Position numbers and translations under genes: made by a program
Assembly: GCF_004785645.1 (NCBI RefSeq)
Contig: NZ_SRPE01000010.1
Location: 116,525 to 180,524 of the forward strand
Origin: Empedobacter tilapiae
Lineage (GTDB): Bacteria; Bacteroidota; Bacteroidia; Flavobacteriales; Weeksellaceae
Length of the DNA: 64,000 bases
Reading direction: 5' to 3'
Notes under the pieces: model-generated
Seen by the model: only the letters and a program-made list of their open reading frames with translations
Databases searched by the model: none
What the model was told of the DNA's origin: nothing
Shown: piece after piece, positions 33,696 through 42,840 of the stretch
How positions within the stretch are numbered: the first letter of the stretch is position 1
Layout: each line of letters opens with the position of its first letter

Positions 33696-36689
33696 TTAAA
33701 AGTTTAATTGTAATCCAAGTGTATATTCTTTCAGAGGTGGCAAATACCCTGATAAAACAAATTCGGGATCAGCACCAAAATAATTGGTTAGCGTCCATAA
33801 ATTTTGTCCGTTGAGAAACAATTTTAGAGAAGAAGTGTTTGCAATTTTAAATTGATAGGAAATGGAAATATTCTTTAAACGGATATAAGAACCATCACTT
33901 ACCGATTGATCACTTTGTTTAAAATTATTATAGGCTTGCGAAGCGAGCGTTTGGCTTCCAGTACTGTATCGTTGATAGTTGGCTGATGGATTATTTGGTG
34001 AATAAGCATCTAGAAACTCTATCGGTTGATTGGTTAAACTTCCTGGAATGAAACTCTGAGCGATATAATTGATACTATTTTGTTTCACGAATTGAAACAG
34101 TACATCAAGCCCAACGTTTTTATACTGCACTTGATTTGACCATCCTCCAAACCATTTTACACCCACATTTTTAATAACTTGCTTATCTTCAGTATTTATT
34201 TTTCCGTCTTGATTAAAATCTTTGAATGTATGTAATCCAGTTATTGGGTCTATGCCTTTCCATTCGTATAACTTTTTAACTGTAATGGGTTGACCAATAA
34301 CATAGGTATTCGCATAAGTAGAACCTTCTAAATCGGGAAATGACACTAATTTATTTTGTGGAAATGATAGATTTAAACTACTTTTCCATTGAATAGCGTT
34401 TTGCAATGGTTTTGCTGAAAGTTCAATTTCAATTCCTTTGTTCTCTACTTTTGCAGGTAAATTAGATTGAATGGATGAAAAACCTGTTGTTCCTGGTAAA
34501 GGGATTCCGACCAATTGATTTCCAGATACATTTCTATACCATGCAAGTGAAAATCCTATTCTATCTCTAAAAAAAGATAAGTCAAGAGCGAATTCTAATT
34601 TCTTATTTTTTTCCCAACTAAAATTAGGATTGTACAAACTATTTGGCTCTAATCCTGTAACCTGATCGTACGTTCTTGCCTTTGTAATATAGGTATCCAA
34701 GTATTGATAATCACCAATCAAATCATTACCTGTAATCCCATAACTACCTCTTATTTTTCCGAAGCTTAACCAAGATGATTCGTTGAGAAAGTTTTCTTTA
34801 GAAAAAATCCAAGCTGCTCCAATTGCACCAAAATTCCCATATTTAAAATTTTGTCCAAAACGACTTGATCCATCACGACGACCAGTTAAGTTTATAAAGT
34901 ATTTGGATTGGTAGTTATATCCAAATCTACCGTAAACAGATTGATAGGTATAATCTATGATAGGTTGTGCACTAATTGTTTTTACACTTGCAGAAGATAA
35001 ATCGTTTAGCAATGAGTTACTCAGAAAATTAGAAGCCGAAATTCCTAATCCATTTGTTTGTCTGTGTTGAAATGTTAATCCAACAAGATTTGTAAAGTGG
35101 TGTTGATTTATACTTTTATTGTACTCTAATCGTGGTTCTATGTTATACGACATAACTTTCTGATCGTATCGTAATACGTTAGATCGTTCACTCCCATAAT
35201 TATAATTTGGGTTGTATATTGTAGATGGACTTACCCGATTTTCTATTGATTGACTATAATAAATCCCTATATTATTCACTAAACTTAATCCTTTAATTAA
35301 TTGAATTGAATTCAAAATAGCATGATTCATCATATCACCATTACTAGTATAATAGCTTCTGAGTGAAGCTAATGGATTTACAAACGTATTGTTTTGCCAA
35401 TTCAGTTCACCTTGTTCATTGTATAAATTTGGAGCATTCGGGGCTAAGCTTATAACACTTGAAAACAAATCGGTAGAAGGTAATTTATTGACAGATCGAC
35501 TTAAATTACCTTTGTATCCAATAGAAAATCGTTGATTTGGTGCAGTATAATTCAAACTAATTAAAGCAGTTGTCTTTTTTAATCGAAATGGTTCTGGATA
35601 AACAGTTGTTGCTTCAAAATGTCCAATACTCATTAAAAATTGAAATTGATCTGAGGCTGCGTTTATACTTAATTGGTTATTGCTTTTAGAAGAAATGTGC
35701 CCTACTAATTCGTTAAACCAATTGGTTGACGAATTTTCATCCCAAGCTCCATTTATATCATAGGCATTTGTTGGATAAGTTTTAATTCCATCGTTTTCAA
35801 ATGCTGTTCTTCTCATTGCTAAATAGTCAGACGTATTCATTAATCTTAATCGATTCATTACTTTACCCACTGTGTAATCTGAACTATAGGTGATATTTAG
35901 TTTTCCACTTTTTCCTTTTTTAGTTGTTATCAGTACTACTCCATTGGCTCCACGCGAACCATAAATAGCAGTAGCATCGGCATCTTTTAAGATTTCTATA
36001 CTTTCTATTTCTTTTGGATTCAGAAAATTAAGAGGATTAGATTCCCCATAAGGTAGAATACCAGACGACAGCCCTACACTTGTTGTATTTCCACTTCCAA
36101 AAGGTACACCATCTACAATATAAAGTGGTTCGTTCCCTTCTCTTCTTAGGCTATTTCGTCCACGTATCTGAATATCATAACCTCCACCTGCATTTCCAGA
36201 GTTTTGTACGATACTCACTCCAGCCACTCGTCCTTGTATGGCAGAAAGTACATTATTCACGGGTTGATTCTCAATTTCTTTTGCGGTAACACGTGCAATA
36301 GATCCTGTTCGTTCTTTGTCTTTTACAGCATAATATCCTGCATTAATCACCACATCTTTTAGCTGAATACCTTCCTCCTCCTTTGTGAAACGTACATTGA
36401 TCACGCTTCTATTCAGTACCTCTTCTTCACGAATAGGAAAATCCAATTGCTCAAAAATTAGTTTAGCATCATCATGTTCTAAAATCAACGAATAGTTTCC
36501 ATTATCATCAGTAAAAGTGGAATTATTAGTTCCTTCCTCTTTTACCATTACGCCCACTAGCGGGACTTGAAGTTCTTTTACCGTTCCAGTCACGGTTTTT
36601 CCTGTTTGTGCCAACAATGGTGTTGCACAAAACAACCCGAGTAGTACACCAAATGTACACCTACTGAGTTTAAAGTAAAATTTTTTCAT
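33696..36689 (-). CDS. SusC/RagA-family TonB-dependent outer-membrane transporter
   Basis: This is a ~997-residue transporter. Signal peptide MKKFYFKLSRCTFGVLLGL, an N-terminal carboxypeptidase-like domain (~30-105), then the TonB plug with NNVLSAIQGRVAGVSI, the SusC signature IRGRNSLRREGNEPLYIVDG and AIYGSRGANGVVLITTKKG. A 22-strand barrel ends in an aromatic residue (QLNF). I choose ATG 36689; a longer frame to 36758 lies in leader DNA that is duplicated at 37348 and adds no signal peptide. The SusD and S9 genes follow in one operon. Confidence 0.93.
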   Translation of the reverse strand: MKKFYFKLSRCTFGVLLGLFCATPLLAQTGKTVTGTVKELQVPLVGVMVKEEGTNNSTFTDDNGNYSLILEHDDAKLIFEQLDFPIREEEVLNRSVINVRFTKEEEGIQLKDVVINAGYYAVKDKERTGSIARVTAKEIENQPVNNVLSAIQGRVAGVSIVQNSGNAGGGYDIQIRGRNSLRREGNEPLYIVDGVPFGSGNTTSVGLSSGILPYGESNPLNFLNPKEIESIEILKDADATAIYGSRGANGVVLITTKKGKSGKLNITYSSDYTVGKVMNRLRLMNTSDYLAMRRTAFENDGIKTYPTNAYDINGAWDENSSTNWFNELVGHISSKSNNQLSINAASDQFQFLMSIGHFEATTVYPEPFRLKKTTALISLNYTAPNQRFSIGYKGNLSRSVNKLPSTDLFSSVISLAPNAPNLYNEQGELNWQNNTFVNPLASLRSYYTSNGDMMNHAILNSIQLIKGLSLVNNIGIYYSQSIENRVSPSTIYNPNYNYGSERSNVLRYDQKVMSYNIEPRLEYNKSINQHHFTNLVGLTFQHRQTNGLGISASNFLSNSLLNDLSSASVKTISAQPIIDYTYQSVYGRFGYNYQSKYFINLTGRRDGSSRFGQNFKYGNFGAIGAAWIFSKENFLNESSWLSFGKIRGSYGITGNDLIGDYQYLDTYITKARTYDQVTGLEPNSLYNPNFSWEKNKKLEFALDLSFFRDRIGFSLAWYRNVSGNQLVGIPLPGTTGFSSIQSNLPAKVENKGIEIELSAKPLQNAIQWKSSLNLSFPQNKLVSFPDLEGSTYANTYVIGQPITVKKLYEWKGIDPITGLHTFKDFNQDGKINTEDKQVIKNVGVKWFGGWSNQVQYKNVGLDVLFQFVKQNSINYIAQSFIPGSLTNQPIEFLDAYSPNNPSANYQRYSTGSQTLASQAYNNFKQSDQSVSDGSYIRLKNISISYQFKIANTSSLKLFLNGQNLWTLTNYFGADPEFVLSGYLPPLKEYTLGLQLNF

Positions 36690-36791
36690 AATTTTACATA
36701 AGTTTTTTAATTCAACATTAGTTTTAAAAGCCACTCCTTTTCCTGTACATCGCGCCAACTTTGTTTTTGGGAAAGGGGTTTTTGTTTTTAC
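36687..36791 (-). repeat. SusC leader sequence, working copy
   Basis: 105 bp immediately upstream of and including the SusC start codon. It reappears ~660 bp away (37348-37451) with only about eight differences. It contains TAATGTTG, close to the -7 consensus, and a C/G-rich CCCC..TTTCCC segment. Confidence 0.75.
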
Positions 36792-36959
36792 GTGATAAGT
36801 TTTACGCTTAACGTTTTACGTTTTTTTTCTTATTAATATTCAAATTCTTTTTTAACACGGGCACTGAACCTCGGTTGCTGAGCCTGTCGAAGCATCGAAG
36901 TGCAGAATCTCTTCCTTTCATTTTTTTGAGCATCCAAAAAAACGAAACAAAAAAAGATG

Positions 36960-37092
36960 CCGACAGTAGCCTCTCAATGATTCAACTAAATAAATTATTT
37001 CCATAAAGTTGGCAACTCGCTCCACTCATACACTCCAACTTTTTTATTCCAATAATTTAGAGTTGAATTGCATTTCGATTCTAAATCGTCGG
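36960..37092. repeat. R1 palindromic repeat, copy 3
   Basis: 133 bp, CCGAC to GTCGG. Stems ATTCAAC/GTTGAAT, TAAATTATT/AATAATTTA and AAAGTTG/CAACTTT are visible. Confidence 0.7.
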
Positions 37093-37347
37093 ATTTTTAA
37101 CTCCTTTTTCAATAATCAAATTCATTATCACTTTTAATACGGGCACTGAGGCACTCGAAGTGCAGAATCTATTTTCGCGCGCACGTGCCTGTTTATCATA
37201 TGCCTCCTAAAAAAATTTCCCCCTCCGACAGTTTTAAAAATTACATTAATAAATGAAAACTAAAAATTAACACTAATCATTTTATGAAGATCATTTATAC
37301 TCTTTGTGTTGTCTTCGGGGGATAGAGTGTGAATCTGTTTACTCTTT

Positions 37348-37451
37348 CATGATTTTACATTAGTTTTTTAATTCAACATTAGTTTTAAAAGCCTCTCCTT
37401 TTCCAGTACATCGCGCCAACTTTGTTTTTGGGAAAGGGGTTTTGTTTTTTT
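37348..37451 (-). repeat. Orphan duplicate of the SusC leader
   Basis: About 104 bp nearly identical to 36687-36791. Here the ATG is followed by AAA GAG TAA, so no transporter follows. It is the trace of a lost SusC copy or a duplicated promoter. Confidence 0.75.
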
Positions 37452-37515
37452 ATTTCAAATTTGTTCTTTATTTTCATTTTTTTGAGCATCCAAAAAAACG
37501 AAACAAAAAAAGATG

Positions 37516-37649
37516 CCGACAGTAGTCTCTCAATGATTCAACTAAATAAATTATTTCCATAAAGTTGATAACTCACTTCGTTCAGACACATCAACTTTTT
37601 TTATTCCAATAATTTAGAGTTGAATTGCATTTCGATTCTAAATCGTCGG
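37516..37649. repeat. R1 palindromic repeat, copy 4
   Basis: 134 bp, CCGAC to GTCGG. Its centre reads TTGATAACTCACTTCGTTCAG, as in copy 2, while copies 1 and 3 share TTGGCAACTCGC. Confidence 0.7.
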
Positions 37650-37772
37650 ATTTTTAAATCCTTTTTCAATACTCAAATTCGTTGTCATTTTTAAAAACGG
37701 ACTTTGTCATTCTGAGCTTGTCGAAGAATCTTTCTGTCTCTTTTTTTAGAGATTGTATAATTCAGTAAACTG

Positions 37773-37876
37773 AAACATAGCGAGCTACTAACTATGTTTA
37801 ATAGATTTATCTTCTCTATTGCTCTTTATTTTTCATCATTCAGTTCTATGTATCTATGTGGTGAATATTCTTTTCT
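37773..37876. repeat. R7 repeat, copy 2
   Basis: AAACATAG..CTATGTTT hairpin followed by the same ~80-bp tail as the copy at 27281. Confidence 0.55.
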
Positions 37877-38006
37877 ACCATTCTAAACATGGGCACTGAG
37901 GCACTCGAAGTGCAGAATCTCTTCCTTTCATTTTTTTATTCATTCAATGTTTATTTTAATTATCGGTATTCATATGCCCTTCGGGGAAGAGCATCCAAAA
38001 AAACAT

Positions 38007-38047
38007 TTGAGATTAAGAGGAGGAGTCACGGTGTGACTCAGGTATTC
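38007..38047. repeat. R4 hairpin unit, copy 2
   Basis: GAGTCAC-GGT-GTGACTC perfect hairpin (38023-38039) after GATTAAGAGGAG. Confidence 0.6.
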
Positions 38048-38096
38048 CTTTTCATTAATGTCACTTTTTACTTGACTAAAAAGTAACCAAAAAGTC

Positions 38097-38220
38097 AAGG
38101 CCGTAAACCTCTCTACTAAAAATATTCTCATTTCTCTAAAGATTTCACAAACCCTATGGGCTAAAATCTTTTTAACGTTACATTCAACCATTTTCTTAAC
38201 GTGAGAGTTTTAATGCCGGT
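38097..38220. repeat. R3 palindromic repeat, copy 3
   Basis: Ends GGCCGTAAACCTCTC and GAGAGTTTTAATGCC. The centre is CCCTATGGG. Confidence 0.65.
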
Positions 38221-38494
38221 TTTTCATCCTTTTTCAAATACATCATACTTTTTACATACTACATTTTACAACTCAACACCGATACACGAACCTCGAACAA
38301 ACCATACGGAACGCATATACAATGGATACAGAATGGATACAGCGCGGATACACAACCGATACAGAAAAGTGTCATTTTGGATATACACCGATACAGGAAT
38401 TTAACACTTTTTAACACATTATTTCTCTAATATTCTGTCATTTCAAGAAATCTTTTTATCACTTTTTTATGAGCAAAAAAGTAATCAAAAAACT

Positions 38495-38620
38495 CTTGGC
38501 TGTAAACCTCTCTACTAAAAATGTTCTCATTCCACTAAACTTTTTACAAACCCTACGGGCTAAAACCTTTTTAACGTTACATTCAACCATTTTCTTAACG
38601 TGAGAGTTTTAATGCCGGTT
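38495..38620. repeat. R3 palindromic repeat, copy 4
   Basis: Ends GGCTGTAAACCTCTC and GAGAGTTTTAATGCC. The centre is CCCTACGGG. Confidence 0.65.
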
Positions 38621-39069
38621 TTTCATCCTTTTTCAATACTCAAATCCTTTTTTAACAACTAATTTATAAACCGTCATTGCTGAAAAGTCGAGTGTCAATT
38701 CGGCGTAAAGAGCGTTAAAAATGATTTACTGTTCGCATTTTACATGCGAATGATTTAAAGCATTTAGCGAATAGCCATTATTGACCGACTTGTAAGCACT
38801 ATACCTAAGCTCCACTGGAGCTTCTCCTCTTCATCTCAAATGTTTTTTCATCAAGGAAAAAATGAATGTAAAATCCTTTCTATCACTTTTCAATTCTAGT
38901 AGAATCGAATAACCATCTGTGCATTTCTTTTATAGAAACACATATTTTTAGAGAGTGTATTTTACTTGATTTGTAGAGGAATAAAACCAAGTATATTGTA
39001 TGAAGTTCAGTGCTACTTGTAATGGAAGAAATGACCAAAAACAAAAAACCGTGAAACTCATCATTATCT

Positions 39070-39176
39070 GCCGCTGAGGTACTGGTATACCGAGGAACAG
39101 ATAAGTGAGCTCACGGCATAAGACGTGAGCTTATCTACTTACCATCTCGTTCCAAAAATTACCAGTTTTCAACGGC
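39070..39176. ncRNA. Nested-stem structured element, candidate ncRNA
   Basis: Five stems nest inside each other: GCCG (39070) with CGGC (39173), ACTGGTA (39081-39087) with TACCAGT (39160-39166), GGAAC (39094-39098) with GTTCC (39149-39153), AGATAA (39099-39104) with TTATCT (39131-39136), and GCTCACG (39109-39115) with CGTGAGC (39124-39130) around an 8-nt loop. It lies 159 bp upstream of the XRE gene. Strand and transcription are unknown. No reverse transcriptase is nearby, so a retron is not supported. Confidence 0.45.
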
Positions 39177-39271
39177 GAGACTATAAGCAATAGCTTAATA
39201 TTTTCTATATAAGTATTGCAAAATTACATATTCTTGTAATTCTTTAACCAAAGATAGTAAAAAAAATCTAA

Positions 39272-39291
39272 TGTAGAAAACTTTACCTACA
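39272..39291. promoter_or_regulatory. Inverted repeat upstream of the XRE gene
   Basis: TGTAG and CTACA separated by 10 bp, 43 nt before the ATG at 39335. A possible operator for the XRE protein. Confidence 0.3.
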
Positions 39292-39334
39292 ATTTTATTT
39301 CAAATAATATTGAAATTGCTCTTAAACTATTATC

Positions 39335-39577
39335 ATGACAATTGAGGATAACAAAAGAAGTTATTTAATATATTTTGGAAAAAATCTCGAAAAAATCAGA
39401 ACTGAAAAAGGTTTAAGCTATAGACAACTAGCTCAAAGATGTGATGTCGATTTTAGTGAGATTAGTAAAATTGAAAAAGGAGAAAGAAACATTCAAATTA
39501 CAACAATTGTAGAATTAGCTAAAGGATTAAACAAATCTCCTAAAGATTTATTTGATTTCAAAACAGAAGAAATCTAA
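39335..39577 (+). CDS. XRE-family HTH regulator (80 aa)
   Basis: A small single-domain Cro/CI-type regulator. The HTH at ~20-75 includes LSYRQLAQRCDVDFSEISKI and KGERNIQITTIVELAKGLN. This is the usual size of controller (C) proteins that time restriction-modification expression. It faces the methyltransferase operon tail to tail and the two share a strong terminator. A role as controller of the GHKL-receiver-HNH-methyltransferase operon is plausible (inference), although that operon's promoter lies ~6 kb away. Confidence 0.85.
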   Translation: MTIEDNKRSYLIYFGKNLEKIRTEKGLSYRQLAQRCDVDFSEISKIEKGERNIQITTIVELAKGLNKSPKDLFDFKTEEI

Positions 39578-39615
39578 AGAAATAAAAATATAGGGTGTTT
39601 AAAAAAATCATTACT

Positions 39616-39648
39616 AAAAATCCCCAAAGTGTTACTTTGGGGATTTTT
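39616..39648. terminator. Bidirectional terminator
   Basis: A perfect 15-bp stem (AAAAATCCCCAAAGT / ACTTTGGGGATTTTT) with a 3-nt loop, between the convergent XRE gene and the methyltransferase gene. Confidence 0.9.
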
Positions 39649-39675
39649 ATATTTCATCTATGATAATTTGAAATA

Positions 39676-41529
39676 TTACACTTCTTCTTTAGATAAATCT
39701 AAATTATAAAAATCTTCAAAAAAAATATCTAATCTATCTTTATCTGATTCATTAATTATAAATTCAATATCCTCTTGTTTAAAATCAGGAATACCGAAGT
39801 TCTTTATATAAGTCCCATTTAAAGAGTAATAAGAAGAAGAATAAGGTTTACTTGTTGATTTTATATAAAACCAAAATAAACGAGATTCCATAATTTTTTT
39901 CACCAATTGCATTTCTTCGTTAGAATGCCCAATAATAGCTTGTCCATTATAAAATAATAATTCATCATCATTACTCATAACATAAGAAGGTATTTTATCT
40001 GAAAATTTAGGGAAAAATAATTTATTATTCACTTTTTCTAATGACTGAGTTCTTCCAAAAGCAAACCATTTTTCATAATCTCCTTTCCCTTTATCTCTAC
40101 CTGAAAGTATTTGTCTTTTTTTCTGTAAATATTCAAATGCTTTAGGATAGGTTACTCTTAAATAATCTTCTTCTAATGCTTTCGGCTTAATATCGTTATT
40201 GTAAGGAAACAAAACTTTTTCTATAACATTATCAAAATCAATCTTTCTACTCAATTTATTTGAATTCAAAATATCTTTACAGATACCTTTTTCAATTGGA
40301 TAAAGACTTCCATTCTGCAAATAATAAAATTCATCATCTTCATCAACTGGTTTGAATATATAAATATCATTCTTTAATGTAGCTATTCCATGTCTAGTTT
40401 TATATTTTTCACCAAAAGGTGTTCCCACAGATTCAATTTTAGAAATAATTTCATTATTATTCAGATTCCATCCATTCTTTGCATCAAGATTTTGATAATT
40501 TATTCTACTATATTGATTTCTTTTCGAGGGTAATTCCTTATTCTCGGATTTATAATATTCTATATAATTTTGTTCTACTTTTTCCAAAAAACAAATACAA
40601 GTATAAGTACTCTTAGATTTAAATATCTGATGTGTACCAAAATCAATAATCTTAATGGATGTATTATTTCTTTCAAAATAAGCTCTTAAAGCTCTACCAT
40701 TCAAACTTTTAAAAAAAGTATTCATTGTTATGAAGCCCAGAATACCATTAAGAGCTAAATTCTCATAACCTATTTGGAAAAAAGGAATATACAAATCTGG
40801 ATTACCAGTAGTGCACACTTCCCAAAGTTTTACATTTTCTTTAGACTTTTCATCAAGATTACGAGCTGATACATAAGGTGGATTACCAACTATAATTTCA
40901 AAGCCATGAAAATCTTCTATTACTTCATTCCAATTAAACAGCAATGTATCTCCATGATGAATATTAAAATTAAACTCTTCAATATCCTCTCCTTCAGACA
41001 AAGCTAAAAGACTCAATAGCAATTTGCTTCGATCTACTGAATAATTTTGAATATCTAAACCAAAAATTTGATTTTCAAAAATATATTGGTATGTATTATT
41101 TGTTCTACGTTTTAACTCTTTTGCAGCTGTATACAGGAATCCCGAGCAACCGCACGCGATATCCGCAACTTTAATATTATCCAGATCAAGATTATCCCTT
41201 TTTAATGATTCATTTACAATATAATCTCTAATATCCGAAGGTGTATATATTGCACCATTTATAATTCTGTCTGAAGGTGAGATAACAAATTCGAAAAGTT
41301 CAATTAGCTTTTCGATATCAAAAACATCTATTTCTTCATTAATGATTTCAATGAATTGAACTAAACTATCCCATTCTTGAATTTGATTTTCAGTGATGGA
41401 ATATTCTAATAAAAAGCGATTCTCTAAAACGGCTAATTGATTAATTTCTAAAAAAGCAGACACAATAAGCCTATCAACTTTTTTTGGAAGTGGTGAATAT
41501 GATTCAAGATATTTAAAAATATTCTTCAT
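39676..41529 (-). CDS. Class I N6-adenine DNA methyltransferase (Eco57I/TaqI type)
   Basis: The 617-residue protein has the amino-methyltransferase motifs in order: motif X region GAIYTPSDIRDYI (92-104), SAM-binding motif I VADIACGCSGF (121-131), catalytic NPPY (216-219), then a TaqI-like specificity region in the C-terminal half (~340-600). The family methylates adenine N6 in a specific sequence. There is no nuclease domain in it, so restriction should come from the HNH protein encoded 3 nt upstream. It is the last gene of the GHKL operon. It is not part of the type I system at 1-8.5 kb, which needs HsdM and HsdS of its own. Confidence 0.88.
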   Translation of the reverse strand: MKNIFKYLESYSPLPKKVDRLIVSAFLEINQLAVLENRFLLEYSITENQIQEWDSLVQFIEIINEEIDVFDIEKLIELFEFVISPSDRIINGAIYTPSDIRDYIVNESLKRDNLDLDNIKVADIACGCSGFLYTAAKELKRRTNNTYQYIFENQIFGLDIQNYSVDRSKLLLSLLALSEGEDIEEFNFNIHHGDTLLFNWNEVIEDFHGFEIIVGNPPYVSARNLDEKSKENVKLWEVCTTGNPDLYIPFFQIGYENLALNGILGFITMNTFFKSLNGRALRAYFERNNTSIKIIDFGTHQIFKSKSTYTCICFLEKVEQNYIEYYKSENKELPSKRNQYSRINYQNLDAKNGWNLNNNEIISKIESVGTPFGEKYKTRHGIATLKNDIYIFKPVDEDDEFYYLQNGSLYPIEKGICKDILNSNKLSRKIDFDNVIEKVLFPYNNDIKPKALEEDYLRVTYPKAFEYLQKKRQILSGRDKGKGDYEKWFAFGRTQSLEKVNNKLFFPKFSDKIPSYVMSNDDELLFYNGQAIIGHSNEEMQLVKKIMESRLFWFYIKSTSKPYSSSYYSLNGTYIKNFGIPDFKQEDIEFIINESDKDRLDIFFEDFYNLDLSKEEV

Positions 41530-41532
41530 TTG

Positions 41533-42165
41533 TTACATTATCTTATAATACTCATCAAGCTCATTTCGATATAAAAAGTATTGTTCACTATATTCTCGAG
41601 ATTTATTTAAAATATTATTGTAATTTTCGGAATTAGGATGATACTTTTTTGCTTCTAAAGTTAAAATTTCAATAGCTTTTCTTAATTGATTTAACTCCCA
41701 TAAAAGCTTAACAGCATAATCCCTTTCATCAAATTTAAAACCAACTTCTACCATCCATTTACCCAAATCAGTCACCCAGCTTATACTACCATTTTTTGTT
41801 CGATATAAATGTGTATCATAATCAGTTGTACAAGGATCTACAAAGCCCATATTGTTAATATTAGGTACAGTCTCATCATTTGAAGGCCATTTACTTAACT
41901 TAATATTGTTGCAAAATTTGCAAGAATAGACTAAATTACTATACTGACATAAACTTATATTTCCAGTCTTTGTAAATAAAGATTTAGGAACGAAATGATC
42001 TACTTCAAAATATGTATGACTAAATCCATCATATGAACCACAATAAGCACAATGTTTATGAAAATCCACTCTTAAATCAGGTTTGTGTTGTGACCAATTA
42101 CTACCAGTCGGGGTTTTTGTGGGGTTAGTTCTTCTTTGTGGCAAATTATCCCTTACTTTCATCAT
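41533..42165 (-). CDS. HNH endonuclease
   Basis: The 210-residue protein is a zinc-type HNH nuclease. The first zinc pair is C39-x2-C42 in HCAYCGSY, the catalytic D56-H57 is in FEVDHFVP, the second zinc pair is C82-x2-C85 in YSCKFCNN, and the following Asn closes the ββα-metal fold. This matches restriction HNH nucleases. The C-terminal ~100 residues are helical and unassigned. It overlaps the receiver gene by 20 nt and is 3 nt from the methyltransferase, so production is closely linked. Confidence 0.88.
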   Translation of the reverse strand: MMKVRDNLPQRRTNPTKTPTGSNWSQHKPDLRVDFHKHCAYCGSYDGFSHTYFEVDHFVPKSLFTKTGNISLCQYSNLVYSCKFCNNIKLSKWPSNDETVPNINNMGFVDPCTTDYDTHLYRTKNGSISWVTDLGKWMVEVGFKFDERDYAVKLLWELNQLRKAIEILTLEAKKYHPNSENYNNILNKSREYSEQYFLYRNELDEYYKIM

Positions 42166-42829
42166 CTTTATTTTCTAATAATGAATTAATAAAAGCTTCT
42201 GCATCTTGTCTAGCTTTTGATATTTTATCTAAATCATTGATAGAAGTTAAATTTTCAGGAACCTCTAGCATTCTCATTTTATCTAAACTTAATAAATCTC
42301 TTTGTGTTGAAAGCAATAAGTTCTTTTCATCTGTACTTAATTCATCTGTTTTTTCTTTTTCCAATAATTCAGAAATGGTTTTCTTTCTTTTTTCAATGTG
42401 ATTCTTATACTGCATTATACTTTTTGTAAGTACATCAATGAAATCTTTTGTTTGGATATTTTCATCTCCGTCATCGCTAGGAAAAACAATTTCTTTATCA
42501 AAAATTATTTTTGGATCATCAACATCAGGCTTAGCTTGATCCGACTTATTAGTGAAAATTATGTGAGGAAACTGTGGTTTCTTATCATAAATTTCACGTT
42601 CAACTTCATCTCCGTTAAAAGCTAAAATATTACCTTCTTTCAATCTAAAATCAATCATTAATAAATCAATATCAGAACTATAAACTTGTTCCATTAGGTC
42701 TTGTAAAAGCATTCCTTTTGTTATTTCATAACCTATAACATCGAATCCAAAAGTTTTTAGCTTTCGTCTATATAATTTTACTTGGTTTACATCTTCATCT
42801 ATGTAACCTATCTTATATCGTACATCCAT
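42146..42829 (-). CDS. Receiver-domain (response-regulator-like) protein with helical tail
   Basis: The 227 residues start with a CheY-like receiver that keeps all phosphorelay positions: acidic cluster D11-E12-D13, phosphoacceptor D60 in LMIDFRL, T93 in IIFTN and K112 in FDKEI. A helical C-terminal region (~125-227) has no DNA-binding domain. The partner kinase is the double-GHKL protein encoded 11 nt upstream. Without an HTH it should act by protein contact, most simply on the HNH nuclease encoded 20 nt inside its 3' end (inference). An unusual member of a restriction locus. Confidence 0.85.
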   Translation of the reverse strand: MDVRYKIGYIDEDVNQVKLYRRKLKTFGFDVIGYEITKGMLLQDLMEQVYSSDIDLLMIDFRLKEGNILAFNGDEVEREIYDKKPQFPHIIFTNKSDQAKPDVDDPKIIFDKEIVFPSDDGDENIQTKDFIDVLTKSIMQYKNHIEKRKKTISELLEKEKTDELSTDEKNLLLSTQRDLLSLDKMRMLEVPENLTSINDLDKISKARQDAEAFINSLLENKDDESKG

Positions 42830-42840
42830 AATTTAAATTA

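Larger units (their letters stand above)
36792..39334. other. 2.5-kb gene-free mosaic of repeats and structured elements
   Basis: No credible gene; short frames here cross palindromes. Order: R1, orphan SusC leader, R1, R7, R4, R3, R3, then ~450 bp of unique sequence with the nested-stem element (39070-39176) and the promoter region of the XRE gene. The stretch 38240-38410 has several near-repeats of GATACA (e.g. CCGATACACGAAC, GGATACAGAATGG), which I cannot explain. Confidence 0.6.

Noticed and set aside
36690..36758. Longer N-terminus of SusC
   Set aside because: The extra codons lie in a leader that is duplicated elsewhere, and they would hide the signal peptide that begins at ATG 36689.
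37889..38404. Short frames on both strands between SusC and the XRE gene
   Set aside because: They run through R3 and R4 palindromes and carry no protein-like features.
39070..39176. Retron msr-msd RNA or integron attC site
   Set aside because: No reverse transcriptase or integron integrase is nearby; the element is reported only as a structured sequence.
39676..41529. HsdM of the type I system at 1-8.5 kb
   Set aside because: It is an Eco57I/TaqI-type enzyme with its own specificity region, 31 kb away on the opposite strand, inside a different operon.
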